A stretch of DNA of 64,000 bases from RHLJ01 sp963974345 (lineage in GTDB: Bacteria > Bacteroidota > Rhodothermia > Balneolales > Balneolaceae), in assembly GCA_963974345.1 (NCBI GenBank), contig CAXBBW010000001.1, positions 186,001 through 250,000 of the forward strand, given 5' to 3'. Of the stretch, positions 43,870 through 53,603 are shown piece by piece; position 1 is the first letter of the stretch, and each line of letters opens with the position of its first letter. Under the pieces are notes generated by a model. It searched no databases. It saw only the letters and a list, made by a program, of their open reading frames with translations, and was not told the origin of the DNA. The translations under genes were made by a program, and so were the position numbers.

Positions 43870-44085
43870 TTACTTTGAAGTTTTGTTTTCTTCTGTATTT
43901 ATTGCGTCATCAATATCTTTAGAACTATCTTCGATTTCCTTTTTGATGTCTTTAGAAGCTTGACGAAACTCCTTAATTCCTTGTCCTAAACCTTTAGCTA
44001 ATTCGGGGATTCTTTTTGCTCCAAAGAATACCAATACAAAGATTGCGACGATAATAATTTCTGTTGTTCCTATTCCATTAAACAT
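43870..44085 (-). CDS. tatA: Twin-arginine translocase subunit TatA/E
   Basis: 71 aa: one N-terminal transmembrane helix (GTTEIIIVAIFVLVFFGA), the hinge FGAKRIPELAKGLGQGIKEF with the invariant Phe-Gly, an amphipathic helix, and an acidic tail. It forms the pore-like component of the Tat system for folded proteins. The pairing with gatA appears to be positional only. The gene starts a minus-strand unit; a 166-bp divergent region separates it from the DUF2795-like gene. Confidence 0.94.
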   Translation of the reverse strand: MFNGIGTTEIIIVAIFVLVFFGAKRIPELAKGLGQGIKEFRQASKDIKKEIEDSSKDIDDAINTEENKTSK

Positions 44086-44251
44086 AAAATAATCCTTTGT
44101 GGATTTAGTTGATGTATTTGTGCCAAGATAGCAATATTTTCGGCACGAATTGAGTACAAAATAAATTTAATAAATACTTGAATTTTACCGTGCTCGAATG
44201 TTTAATGTACCAGATATATTAAACAAAAAAATTTAAACCAAAGGTAAACAT

Positions 44252-44506
44252 ATGATTTGGACTGTTGAATTAGCAGCTGCGTTAGACGAAGCTCCTTTTC
44301 CAGCTAATAGAGACGAACTTATTGAGTGGGCAGAACGAAATGGACTCCCTACTCAAGTAATTGTAAATCTCGAAGAATTGGAGGAAATTGATGAAGGTGA
44401 AGACACAATTTATGAGAACATAGAAGATATTTGGCCTGATTACATCAGAAAAGAAGATTTTTTCCATAACGAAGAAGATGAAGGATTCGACTACGACGAC
44501 GTTTAA
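44252..44506 (+). CDS. Small acidic DUF2795-like protein
   Basis: 84-aa acidic protein. The core ALDEAPFPANRDELIEWAERNGLP followed by VIVNLEELEEIDEGEDTIYENIEDIWPD fits DUF2795, a small helical domain of unknown function in which a Pro-Ala-(N/T) turn precedes helix 1. The tail is almost wholly Asp/Glu (HNEEDEGFDYDDV). The start is ATG. A terminator-like hairpin follows, so it is a single-gene transcript. Confidence 0.75.
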   Translation: MIWTVELAAALDEAPFPANRDELIEWAERNGLPTQVIVNLEELEEIDEGEDTIYENIEDIWPDYIRKEDFFHNEEDEGFDYDDV

Positions 44507-44534
44507 ACAGACTTTGATCTTACAGAACGAACCA

Positions 44535-44560
44535 AAAGACCACTTAACCGTGGTCTTTGA
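44535..44560 (+). terminator. Terminator-like hairpin
   Basis: AAAGACCAC (44535-44543) pairs with GTGGTCTTT (44550-44558) across a 6-nt loop. The T tract is short, so termination is likely but not certain. It lies 12 bp before the Omp85 start. Confidence 0.6.
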
Positions 44561-44572
44561 TTCTCTATCTAT

Positions 44573-46954
44573 TTGAAAACCAAACTCACCCCATATAAGC
44601 TGGCGTCTTGTGTAGCATGTGTCATTATGCTATTACTTGGCTTTATAACACCCACTTACTCACAATCAGCAAACACAGAAACATCAAATGTAGAAGATGT
44701 GGTGCGAAGGGTGCGTTTCAGTGGTAACAAATTTGTTAAAGATAGAACATTAGAGACGTTAATTAGAACACGTACGAACCGTGAATTTCTGGCAATACCA
44801 CGTTTTACTCCATGGTATTATGTTTGGAATTTGAGTAATGGTCGATTTGGTGAAGACCCAACATTGCTCGATCGACAAGTGGTAGTTAATGATATGGATC
44901 GCATCAAGCTTTATTATGAATCTCTTGGATTTTTAGAAGTTGAGGTTGATACCACTATTGTTGAGTATCGAAAAGATCGTATTGAAGTCTCTTTTATTAT
45001 AAATGAGAGAAGGCCATCAAGAATAGAAAGCATTGCTTACTCAGGATTTCCAAATTTTTCCGACCCTGAATTAAGAAAAAGATTTTTCACACAAAGTCCA
45101 CTTACAAAAAGAGCGATAAATGATTCCACTTTCACTGTAAATAGACAATACAAATCTCAGGATTTAAAAAATGAACAAGTAAGAATCTTAACCTTCCTTA
45201 AAAATAATGGGTATGCATCAATTGAAAGAGATTCTGTTATTGCTTTTGTAAAACAAGATTCTGCAAATGCATATGGTTTAGAAGTTCTTTTTAGAGTTGA
45301 ACCTGGTTCTATTTATAAATTCGGCGATTTAAAAATTTCGCTTGCTGATGCCATACAACCTGATAATTATACTCAGTTTGACACGCTTTCAGGACAACCA
45401 TTTACAGTTGATACGAATAAAGTGTTTCTTGCAAAAGAACCAGATACTGATACCAAATTCTCATTATTAAGTGATCAGATATTATTTACACCTGGTGAAA
45501 TTTATAATGAAGAGCTTTATTTACAAACGGTAAAAGAGTTTCAAAACCTAGGAATGCTATTTACCAGAAGATTTGGGCAAAGTGAAAATCAAGTTCGCGC
45601 AGATTTTTCAAAAGAACAAATCCCTATTTTCTTTGATCTTGAAACAATAACTAAGCATAGTATTAGTACCGAATTATTCGGGATGAAGCGATATGGATTT
45701 GGGTCTGGTATTGGTGTAGATTATACCAATAATAATGTTTTTGGAAAGGCTGAACGTCTAAGTTTTGGTACTAATGCCAGTTTTGAATTTGTAAGTTCAC
45801 GTACACTCGAGGAAATCGCTCCACAAGATACTGTTCAATCTTCCCTCTTTCGAAGCTATGAAGTACGGGGAGAATATTCTGTTCCAAGAATTGCTTTCCC
45901 TTTTTCGTTTCTTGATAATACCAGATTCTTTACAAGTGGTTTAACTAGGTACTCATTATCATATAGTCGCTCTGACCAATTGTATTTTGATATAAATTCA
46001 GATGTTCGTTTTAACTATCGTTATGAAGTTGAACATAATAACCGTTTCTCATCTTTTTTAGACTTAATTGAATTAGATATTGTAGATACCAATCCATCTG
46101 ATGAATTTACAAGTAATCTTATCCGCGAATTTGGAGAAAACTCTTTGGAATATATTCGAATTCTCCAAGATTTCGAACCCCAAATATCTTCAATTATTCG
46201 ATATACATTCCGAAGTAAAAACACGAATCTAATTAAACGAAATTTTGGATATTACAGTGAATACTCGATCTCAATGGGTGGTAATATCCCATATGCTCTT
46301 GACCGTTATTTTATTACACCTGGTACTTTAGAGGGAGATCTTCCCTCTCTTTTCAAACTCAGTAATAACAGTTTAACCTATAGTAGATTTATAAAGTTAA
46401 CTGCCGATTATCGAAAGTACTATCCTATTTCCAATAGTGCGGTTTTTGCCTGGAAATTATATGGTGGACTTGCCCAACCATATGGAGGTAGTAACTCGAT
46501 TCCACTAAACCGAAGGTTTTTTGCTGGTGGTAGTAACGATATTCGAGGATGGGCGCCTTTTCAGTTAGGTCCTGGAACCATTGCCTCAAATGATGTAACT
46601 ATAAACGGTGGAGAAATTAAGCTTGCCGCTTTTACCGAAACTCGACAAATATTTATTCGAGACCTGATTGGTGCAGATTGGCACGCAGCTTGGTTTGTTG
46701 ATGCTGGTAATATTTGGTATGGTCCAAAAAATAACTTTGAATCCAGCACTTCTGGAGATCAATTGAGTGATGGTCGCTTTTTCATCGATAAATTCTACAA
46801 GCAAATTGCTGTAGGTTCTGGATTAGGCCTCCGTTTGGATTGGGAATATGTTGTAGTTCGTTTTGATTTTGCCTTCCGTGCTCACGACCTTGAGGTTGGT
46901 TGGTTTAATAATAAGAAAATGTATTTTAGTTTTGGAATCGGTCATTCATTTTAA
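44573..46954 (+). CDS. Omp85-family outer-membrane protein (BamA/TamA-like)
   Basis: 793-aa outer-membrane assembly or translocation protein. A signal peptide of about 30 residues (MKTKLTPYKLASCVACVIML...) starts at TTG 44573; a downstream ATG would remove its basic start. POTRA-like repeats follow (VVRRVRFSGNKFVKDRTLE, then INERRPSRIESIAYSGFPNFS and a third), and then a 16-strand beta-barrel from about residue 360 with FFAGGSNDIRGWAPFQLGPG, the lid-lock region RGW. It ends in Phe (FSFGIGHSF), the BAM signal. Three POTRA-like units rather than five make TamA a better comparison than BamA. Confidence 0.88.
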   Translation: MKTKLTPYKLASCVACVIMLLLGFITPTYSQSANTETSNVEDVVRRVRFSGNKFVKDRTLETLIRTRTNREFLAIPRFTPWYYVWNLSNGRFGEDPTLLDRQVVVNDMDRIKLYYESLGFLEVEVDTTIVEYRKDRIEVSFIINERRPSRIESIAYSGFPNFSDPELRKRFFTQSPLTKRAINDSTFTVNRQYKSQDLKNEQVRILTFLKNNGYASIERDSVIAFVKQDSANAYGLEVLFRVEPGSIYKFGDLKISLADAIQPDNYTQFDTLSGQPFTVDTNKVFLAKEPDTDTKFSLLSDQILFTPGEIYNEELYLQTVKEFQNLGMLFTRRFGQSENQVRADFSKEQIPIFFDLETITKHSISTELFGMKRYGFGSGIGVDYTNNNVFGKAERLSFGTNASFEFVSSRTLEEIAPQDTVQSSLFRSYEVRGEYSVPRIAFPFSFLDNTRFFTSGLTRYSLSYSRSDQLYFDINSDVRFNYRYEVEHNNRFSSFLDLIELDIVDTNPSDEFTSNLIREFGENSLEYIRILQDFEPQISSIIRYTFRSKNTNLIKRNFGYYSEYSISMGGNIPYALDRYFITPGTLEGDLPSLFKLSNNSLTYSRFIKLTADYRKYYPISNSAVFAWKLYGGLAQPYGGSNSIPLNRRFFAGGSNDIRGWAPFQLGPGTIASNDVTINGGEIKLAAFTETRQIFIRDLIGADWHAAWFVDAGNIWYGPKNNFESSTSGDQLSDGRFFIDKFYKQIAVGSGLGLRLDWEYVVVRFDFAFRAHDLEVGWFNNKKMYFSFGIGHSF

Positions 46955-46966
46955 CACCAAATAACT

Positions 46967-47512
46967 ATGAATAAAAAAATAAAGCGCCTTAAAAATCAGG
47001 CCGAAATTGTTTTTAATTCTCGATTTATAAAAAATCTTTCAACACCAGAGCGTTTTGAATTCTTACAACTTTGTCATCGAAGAACTTATAAAGAAGGTGA
47101 GTACGTTTTTTACAGAAATGATCCTGGAACAGGTATGTACTTTATTGAAGATGGAGGGGTTGAACTAACATTTAGTGCAGGTGATGAACCTGAAAATTCA
47201 GAAAATAAAGAAGGTTTTTTACTAGAGACCTCAGATAGCTTCGGAGCTCTTTCTATTGGTTATAATTTACGAAGAAAATCGTCTGCTCGATGTATTACTG
47301 ATTGCACACTTCTGGGGTTTTTTAAGCCAGATTTTGAATTATTAATGGAGCGTCACCCTCAAATAGCTGTAAAATTTCTCCAAACTTTAACCAATATTGC
47401 TCTACGTCAGCTTGAAAAAGCTACCACAAAAATTGAAGAATTATCAGATGCTTATACCGCAGTTAAAGTTGAATTTGAAGCTTATTATGAACCAAAAGAA
47501 AACGGAGAATAG
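46967..47512 (+). CDS. Stand-alone cyclic-nucleotide-binding domain protein
   Basis: 181 aa with one cyclic-nucleotide-binding fold (about 20-145): FIKNLSTPERFEFLQLCHRRTYKEGEYVFYRNDPGTGMYFIEDGGVEL-type order and DSFGALSIGYNLRRKSSARC, the position of the phosphate-binding cassette. There is no DNA-binding domain; the C-terminus is a predicted coiled coil. The cassette lacks the canonical FGE(L/I)AL form, so ligand binding is uncertain. It lies 12 bp after the Omp85 gene and 6 bp before rlmD, so the operon is Omp85-CNBD-rlmD. Confidence 0.83.
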   Translation: MNKKIKRLKNQAEIVFNSRFIKNLSTPERFEFLQLCHRRTYKEGEYVFYRNDPGTGMYFIEDGGVELTFSAGDEPENSENKEGFLLETSDSFGALSIGYNLRRKSSARCITDCTLLGFFKPDFELLMERHPQIAVKFLQTLTNIALRQLEKATTKIEELSDAYTAVKVEFEAYYEPKENGE

Positions 47513-47518
47513 TTTAGA

Positions 47519-48922
47519 ATGGCTTTAAAAAAGGGAGATGAAATTTCTCTTACAATTGAAGGTGCTGCTTTTAAAGGAAAAGGTATTGGAAAAGTTGATG
47601 GCATGGCTGTTTTTGTTCATGGCTCTATGCCTGGAGATGAAGTTAAAGCTCGCATCATAAAGAAGAAAAAGAATTATAGAGAAGGTAAACTTCTCGAAAT
47701 TATTTCACCTAGTCCCGATCGAATTGATCCAAAGTGTAAGCATGCTAATGTTTGTGGCGGTTGTAGCTGGCAGCATGTACCCTATTCGAAACAACTAGAA
47801 TACAAAACTCAACAAGTTACAGACCATATTCGTAGAATTGGAGGCTTGGAAACTCCTGTACTATCTGCTTTGAGCTCGGAAAATGAGTTCCATTATCGTA
47901 ATAAAATGGAGTACAGTGTTAGTAGTAGAAGATGGCTTACTGAAGCTGAGATTCATAGCGATGAATTTGTTGATGATTCAGGTTTTGCAGCTGGGCTTCA
48001 TGCACCTGGTCGATTTGATAAAATTCTTAATCTCGAAGAATGTTTTTTACAAAGATCAGAATCATTTCAAATCCTTGAATTCGTACGAAATTACTGTATA
48101 AATAATGATATTGATGCCTTTGACACTTTTGCTAAGACTGGTTTTTTAAGACATGTAATGATTCGAAATGCTTTCCATACTGATGATTTTATGGTAAATC
48201 TTGTCACTTTTAAAGATGAGCCTAAAACTATAAAGGACTTATCAGATGCACTTCTCAAAGAATTCCCAATTATCACTACTATCATAAATAATGTGAACGA
48301 TCAAATCAGTCCAACTTCAGTAGGAAGATTTCAAAATGTAGTTTACGGACCGGGATTTATAAGAGATAAAATTGGGGACTTTGAATTTAAAATTCAACCA
48401 AACGCGTTTTTTCAAACTAATACTGCTCAAGCTGAAAAATTATATGAAGTAACTAGAGATTATGCCGATTTACAAGATGGTGATGTTGTATATGATCTCT
48501 ACTGTGGAGTAGGAACATTAAGTCTTTTCATGAGCCAAAGGGCAAGTAAAGTACTTGGGATTGAACTTGTTGAAGTCGCTGTTGAAAACGCTAAATTTAA
48601 TGCCAAAGAAAACAATGTTAAAAATGTATCCTTCATAAAAGGTGATATGAAGGATGTTTTTACACAAGAAGTAGTTGACAAATTCGGAGCTCCTGATGTG
48701 CTTATTACCGACCCCCCAAGAGCAGGAATGCATCCAGATGTTGTAGCTCGTTTATGCGAATTAAAAGTACCCAGACTAGTTTATGTAAGTTGTGATAGCA
48801 GTACGATGGCTAGAGACTTAAAAATACTGTCTGAAGTTTATGATGTACTTGAAGTTCAACCTGTAGATATGTTTCCTCAAACCTACCATGTTGAAGCTGT
48901 AGCCAAATTAAGGCTGAAGTAA
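47519..48922 (+). CDS. rlmD: 23S rRNA (uracil-5-)-methyltransferase RlmD/RumA type
   Basis: 467 aa. An N-terminal TRAM domain (about 1-60) precedes the [4Fe-4S] ligands C73, C79 and C82 (CKHANVCGGCSWQH) and C175 (NLEECFLQ). The SAM motif is DGDVVYDLYCGVGTLSLFM, then DPPRAGMH and the catalytic-Cys motif YVSCDSSTMARDL (NPxT in many relatives). It makes m5U in 23S rRNA, at position 1939 in E. coli; the exact base here is inferred. The next helicase gene follows 37 bp later. Confidence 0.92.
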   Translation: MALKKGDEISLTIEGAAFKGKGIGKVDGMAVFVHGSMPGDEVKARIIKKKKNYREGKLLEIISPSPDRIDPKCKHANVCGGCSWQHVPYSKQLEYKTQQVTDHIRRIGGLETPVLSALSSENEFHYRNKMEYSVSSRRWLTEAEIHSDEFVDDSGFAAGLHAPGRFDKILNLEECFLQRSESFQILEFVRNYCINNDIDAFDTFAKTGFLRHVMIRNAFHTDDFMVNLVTFKDEPKTIKDLSDALLKEFPIITTIINNVNDQISPTSVGRFQNVVYGPGFIRDKIGDFEFKIQPNAFFQTNTAQAEKLYEVTRDYADLQDGDVVYDLYCGVGTLSLFMSQRASKVLGIELVEVAVENAKFNAKENNVKNVSFIKGDMKDVFTQEVVDKFGAPDVLITDPPRAGMHPDVVARLCELKVPRLVYVSCDSSTMARDLKILSEVYDVLEVQPVDMFPQTYHVEAVAKLRLK

Positions 48923-48959
48923 TTACTTAAAGAAAGTTACTTTTTACTTAGCTTTCAGC

Positions 48960-50270
48960 ATGTCAAACTCTACAAAAAATTTAAAAGCCATTCTTCATAA
49001 ACTGGGAATCGAAAAGCTTAACCCAATGCAAGAAGAAGCAAAGTTTACAATTCATTCCGAGCCAAATGTTGTGCTTCTCTCCCCTACGGGAACAGGTAAG
49101 ACACTTGCATTTTTACTCCCAATTATTGAGGAAATAGATAAAGACCTTGATAAAGTACAAGCATTAATACTGGTTCCATCTAGGGAACTTGCCATTCAAA
49201 TTGAACAAGTTGCAAGGGAAATGGGAAGCGGAATTAAGATTCATGCTTTTTATGGTGGCCGAAGTTTTTCGAAGGACCGAGCCGATCTACAAACACCTCC
49301 TTCCATTTTAATAGGTACTCCCGGTCGAATTGCTGATCATTTTCGAAAAGAGACTCTCTCTCTTGATAATCTAAAAATTTTAGTTCTTGATGAGTTCGAT
49401 AAATCTCTCGAAATAGGTTTCGAAGTTGACATGACCGAAATTGTTGAGGCTCTTAAGTTCGTTAATAAAAGAATTTTAACGTCTGCTACTCAAGGTGTAG
49501 AAATCCCCGATTTTGTGGGAATTAAGCATTTAACAACCATTGATTATTTGGATGAAGGTGTTTCTAAGCTAAAAATTAAAACAGTAGTATCACCTACTAA
49601 AGACAAACTTGAAACCTTAGTAAAACTACTTAATCATATTGGCGATAAATCTGGAGTTGTATTCTGTAATTTCAAAGATTCCATTCAAAGAGTAAGTGAT
49701 TTTTTAACTGAAAACGATATTTCTCATGGTTGTTTTTATGGCGGCTTGGAACAAAATGATCGCGAAAATGAGCTTATCAAATTTAGAAATGGAACTCACC
49801 GCTTATTAATTGCAACAGATTTAGCTGCACGAGGAATTGATGTTCCTGAAATGGATTTTATCATTCACTATCACCTCCCATTAAAAAGTGAAGAGTTTAC
49901 CCATAGAAATGGGCGTACAGCTCGCATGAATGCAAAAGGCATTTCTTATGTGCTTAGTTGGTCTGGAGAGCCTTTGCCTGATTTTATCGAAAGTGATGGA
50001 ATAGAAGAACTAGTAGATTCAACTTCACCAGATGCTACAATATGGAAGACTCTTTTTATTTCTGGAGGTCGAAAAGATAAAATATCGAAAGGAGATATTG
50101 CAGGCTTATTCTATAAGCAAGGGAAATTAAATAAAGATGATTTAGGTAATATCGAGTTAAAAACTGATAGTGCTTTCGTAGCTGTAAAAGCATCTAAAGT
50201 AAAGCAACTACTTCCTTTAGTTAATAATGTGCGGTTAAAGAAAAAGAAAGTAAGAATTAGCGTTATTTAA
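48960..50270 (+). CDS. DEAD-box RNA helicase, DbpA-like, with DEFD motif
   Basis: 436-aa RNA helicase. Q motif is NPMQEEA, motif I SPTGTGKT (41-48), Ia PSRELAIQ, Ib TPGR, motif II DEFD (144-147) in place of DEAD, motif III TSATQ in place of SAT, then ATDLAARGIDVPEMDF and HRNGRTARM. The C-terminal block (about 360-436, KDKISKGDIAGLFYKQGKL...SKVKQLLPLV) resembles the DbpA RNA-binding domain, which recognises 23S rRNA hairpin 92. That fits its place beside rlmD. The altered motifs are conservative and activity is likely. Confidence 0.85.
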   Translation: MSNSTKNLKAILHKLGIEKLNPMQEEAKFTIHSEPNVVLLSPTGTGKTLAFLLPIIEEIDKDLDKVQALILVPSRELAIQIEQVAREMGSGIKIHAFYGGRSFSKDRADLQTPPSILIGTPGRIADHFRKETLSLDNLKILVLDEFDKSLEIGFEVDMTEIVEALKFVNKRILTSATQGVEIPDFVGIKHLTTIDYLDEGVSKLKIKTVVSPTKDKLETLVKLLNHIGDKSGVVFCNFKDSIQRVSDFLTENDISHGCFYGGLEQNDRENELIKFRNGTHRLLIATDLAARGIDVPEMDFIIHYHLPLKSEEFTHRNGRTARMNAKGISYVLSWSGEPLPDFIESDGIEELVDSTSPDATIWKTLFISGGRKDKISKGDIAGLFYKQGKLNKDDLGNIELKTDSAFVAVKASKVKQLLPLVNNVRLKKKKVRISVI

Positions 50271-50329
50271 GATTCCAATTCTATTGCTTATGTTCACCCT
50301 AATCTCACACACTTAAAAAATCCAAAATC

Positions 50330-51226
50330 ATGACTAAACTAATTACAGGTTTAGCCTTAATATGCTTTACTTCAATGACAAGTTTCGGGCAAACAAGCCC
50401 TGTAATAGAAAATGGAGCTGAACTAGTTCAAATATCAAACAAATTTGAGTTTACTGAAGGACCTGCTGTAGATCATTATGGAAATGTCTATTTCACAGAT
50501 CAACCAAACAACAGAATTTTAAAATGGTCGACCCATAATGGGCTAAATTCATATATCAATGAAAGCTTTCGATCAAATGGCTTATATATTGATAATGAAG
50601 GAAATTTAATTGCTGCAGCAGATGAGAAAAATCAGCTTATTAAAATAGCTCCCGATAAAACAGTTACTGTACTTGTAGATAATTTTGAAGGTAAAAGGTT
50701 AAATGGTCCAAACGATATTTGGGTAGATTCAAAAGGTGGAATTTATTTTACAGATCCAAAATATGATAGACCTTGGTGGGATAATGCTGTACGGAATCTT
50801 AAAGAGCAGGTTTATTATCTATCTCCCGATAGTCAACTCGTTGTAGTTGCTGATGATATAGTAAAACCAAATGGTATTATAGGTTCAGCAGATGGAAAAA
50901 CCTTGTTTGTAGCTGATATTGGTGATCAAAAAACCTACTCATATACTATCAATGAAGATGGAACATTATCAAACCAAACCTTATTTACTAATTTAGGTTC
51001 TGATGGCATGACATTAGACAACCAAGGCAATGTATACTTAACGGGTAATGGAGTTACCATTTTCAATCCAGAAGGCGAACAAATTGAAAAAATCTCAGTT
51101 CCTGAAGGTTGGACCGCCAATGTTACCTTTGGTGGGTTTGAGCAGGATATTTTATTCATCACCGCTATGAATTCCTTATATACAATAAAAATGAAAGTGA
51201 AAGGAATAAAGGATTATGAATTATAG
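50330..51226 (+). CDS. Secreted SMP-30/gluconolactonase-family protein
   Basis: 298-aa six-bladed beta-propeller of the SGL/SMP-30 family with a signal peptide (ending TSFGQ). Repeat motifs are FTEGPAVDHYGNVYFTD, RSNGLYIDNEGNLIAA, LNGPNDIWVDSKGGIYFTDP and KPNGIIGSADGKTLFVAD; the Glu, Asn and Asp in these bind the divalent metal. A lactone or phosphoester hydrolase in sugar metabolism is likely. It overlaps the aldo/keto reductase gene by 11 bp, so both may serve one pathway. Confidence 0.9.
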   Translation: MTKLITGLALICFTSMTSFGQTSPVIENGAELVQISNKFEFTEGPAVDHYGNVYFTDQPNNRILKWSTHNGLNSYINESFRSNGLYIDNEGNLIAAADEKNQLIKIAPDKTVTVLVDNFEGKRLNGPNDIWVDSKGGIYFTDPKYDRPWWDNAVRNLKEQVYYLSPDSQLVVVADDIVKPNGIIGSADGKTLFVADIGDQKTYSYTINEDGTLSNQTLFTNLGSDGMTLDNQGNVYLTGNGVTIFNPEGEQIEKISVPEGWTANVTFGGFEQDILFITAMNSLYTIKMKVKGIKDYEL

Positions 51227-52202
51227 AACACTTGGCAAAACAGGATTCAGCATATCAGAAGTATCATTAGGAACGTGGCAAGTTGGTGGAACTTGGGGTT
51301 CTGGTTTTGATCATGACTTAGCTTCACGACTTCTACATCAAGCTCACGAGCATGGAGTAAATTTTATTGATACCGCAGATGTTTATGAAGCGGGTGAAAG
51401 CGAAAAAGCAGTTGGTAAATTTGTTAATTCTGTAAGCGATAGGATTTATGTTGCTACTAAATGTGGACGGCAAATTAATCCTCATACCAATGAAAACTAT
51501 ACTCCTAAAACTCTTCGAAACTACGTTGAGGATTCTTTAAAGCGACTAAATCTTGACACTATAGATTTAATTCAACTTCACTGCCCTCCTACCGAAGTCT
51601 ATTATCGTCCTGAGATTTTTGGTGAATTTGAAAAACTGAAAAATGAAGGGAAAATTCAAAATCTTGGTGTTAGTGTAGAAAAAGTTGAAGAAGCATTAAA
51701 AGCCATCGAATTCGATAATGTGACCACCGTTCAGATTATTTATAACATGTTTCGTCAACGCCCTGATGATTTATTTTTTAAAAGAGTAAAAGAAAAAAAC
51801 GTTGGTGTAATCGTTCGCGTTCCTCTTGCTAGTGGTTTATTAACTGGAAAATATACTAAGCAAACTACCTTCGATGATGGAGATCACCGTCATGGAAATC
51901 GTGATGGCGAATGGTTTGATAAAGGTGAAACCTTTGCAGGAGTGCCATACGAAACTGGAATTAAAGCTGTAGAAAAAATCAAAGCATTATTTCCAGAACA
52001 AGAAAATCTAGCTCAAATAGCTCTGAAATGGATTTTAATGAACGAGAATATAAGTGTTGTCATACCTGGTGCTTCAAAAGCATATCAAGTAGATTCCAAT
52101 ATGGAAGCTATTTCACTCCCTTCTATTCCAAGTGAAAAACTTGGCGTGATTCAGGATATTTATAAAACTGATATCAAACCTCACGTTCATCATCTTTGGT
52201 AA
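51216..52202 (+). CDS. Aldo/keto reductase
   Basis: 328-aa NADP(H)-linked TIM-barrel oxidoreductase. Catalytic Asp, Tyr, Lys and His can be seen in INFIDTADVYEAGESE, VATKCG and LIQLHCPP. IALKWILMNENISVVIPGASK is the cofactor-phosphate loop. It lacks a signal peptide and is cytoplasmic. The 11-bp overlap with the SMP-30 gene implies coupling. Substrate unknown; sugar aldehydes or ketones are plausible given the neighbour. Confidence 0.92.
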   Translation: MNYRTLGKTGFSISEVSLGTWQVGGTWGSGFDHDLASRLLHQAHEHGVNFIDTADVYEAGESEKAVGKFVNSVSDRIYVATKCGRQINPHTNENYTPKTLRNYVEDSLKRLNLDTIDLIQLHCPPTEVYYRPEIFGEFEKLKNEGKIQNLGVSVEKVEEALKAIEFDNVTTVQIIYNMFRQRPDDLFFKRVKEKNVGVIVRVPLASGLLTGKYTKQTTFDDGDHRHGNRDGEWFDKGETFAGVPYETGIKAVEKIKALFPEQENLAQIALKWILMNENISVVIPGASKAYQVDSNMEAISLPSIPSEKLGVIQDIYKTDIKPHVHHLW

Positions 52203-52272
52203 TTTTTAGATTAGCTTAGTTTCTCAATTTCTCTTACTCTTTGAAGTATAATTCCTAACCAAGATTTTTATA

Positions 52273-53529
52273 ATGAAGAGATTTCATTTTCTAACAATGA
52301 GCATAATTCTATGTTCTATTGCATGTACAACTACACAAACTAACGACAAGGTGATAGATACCGACGCTAAACAACGACTAAATTCTACTCTGGAGCAGTT
52401 TGTCACTGGGAATCGTGTTGCTGGTGCATCTGCTTTAATATTCGAAAAAGGTGAAGAAGTATATTTTGGTGCTTTTGGTGATGCCAATAGAGAAGCTGAT
52501 ATAAAAATGGATCGCAATACCATTGTACAGATTTATTCAATGACCAAACCTATAACTGGTACTGCACTCATGCAACAGTATGAATCAGGTAAGTTTAAAC
52601 TTGATGATCCTTTAGGAAAATACCTTCCTGAATTTAATGATTTAATGGTATTTGAAGGACTTGACGAAGCCGGAAACCCCATTTTGGTTGAAGCTAAAAG
52701 ACCCATTACAATTCGAGATATAACACGCCACACTGCAGGTTTCGCTAATGATAGAAGTGAACCTTATTTAGGTGAGATTTTAGTAAAAGCAGACCCGATG
52801 AATAGAGAAAATACGCTTTCAGTTTTTACAAAAAAATTGGCCAGTGTCCCTTTAACTTTTCACCCTGGAGAAGAATGGTATTATGGACCATCAGTAGATG
52901 TACAAGCACGATTAGTTGAGGTTTTATCTGAACAACCATTTTCTGACTATGTACGTGAACATATTCTCGACCCTTTGGGAATGAGTGACACACGATATTT
53001 TGTACCAGAAGAAGATCTCTCAAGAATGGCTTCCTCTTTTGGTAAAGGTGAAAATGATGAATTAATTCAAGTTCCTAATTCACAAGCTCATTCCATGAAT
53101 ACTAGAAAATGGCCGCTAACACCTGGGGGATGGGGATTGACATCAACACTTGATGATTACCAAACTTTTGCTCAAATGTTAGTAAATGAAGGGACTTTTA
53201 ACGGAGTGCAAATTCTTAAATCTGAGACGATTCAATTAATGGCTACCAATCAACTTTCAGATGATGTCACCGAACGACTCTGGCTTCCATCAAAAGGTCA
53301 AGTTGGTTTTGGGATTGATTTTGCTGTTCGTTTAGCCCCTCCTGTAGATGCTAACGAAAATCAAGGTGTTGTAGGAGAATTCTTTTGGGATGGCGCTGCC
53401 ACAACCCTTTTTTGGGTTGATCCTGTTAATGAGCTCACTGCTGTTCTTTTTGTACAGATTTTCCCCTATGATGGAACATTGCATAAAGACTTTAGAGATG
53501 CTGTATATGGTCAGTATTCAATGGAATGA
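52273..53529 (+). CDS. Class C beta-lactamase-fold serine hydrolase lipoprotein
   Basis: 418-aa predicted lipoprotein (Cys18 in LCSIAC). The SxxK nucleophile motif is S89-M-T-K92 in QIYSMTKPITG. The second motif, usually YxN, reads YYGPS (in EWYYGPSVDVQ), and the third usually KTG/HxG is not clear, perhaps DGAATT. The group covers esterases, D-aminopeptidases and carboxypeptidases, and is seldom a true beta-lactamase. It follows the aldo/keto reductase by 70 bp. Confidence 0.88.
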   Translation: MKRFHFLTMSIILCSIACTTTQTNDKVIDTDAKQRLNSTLEQFVTGNRVAGASALIFEKGEEVYFGAFGDANREADIKMDRNTIVQIYSMTKPITGTALMQQYESGKFKLDDPLGKYLPEFNDLMVFEGLDEAGNPILVEAKRPITIRDITRHTAGFANDRSEPYLGEILVKADPMNRENTLSVFTKKLASVPLTFHPGEEWYYGPSVDVQARLVEVLSEQPFSDYVREHILDPLGMSDTRYFVPEEDLSRMASSFGKGENDELIQVPNSQAHSMNTRKWPLTPGGWGLTSTLDDYQTFAQMLVNEGTFNGVQILKSETIQLMATNQLSDDVTERLWLPSKGQVGFGIDFAVRLAPPVDANENQGVVGEFFWDGAATTLFWVDPVNELTAVLFVQIFPYDGTLHKDFRDAVYGQYSME

Positions 53530-53603
53530 TCCCCTTCTCTTGCGTACTCGAATCTCTATTTTGTTATTCTCATACTCCTTCTATGAAATGAAGTCTGGAA
53601 TTA

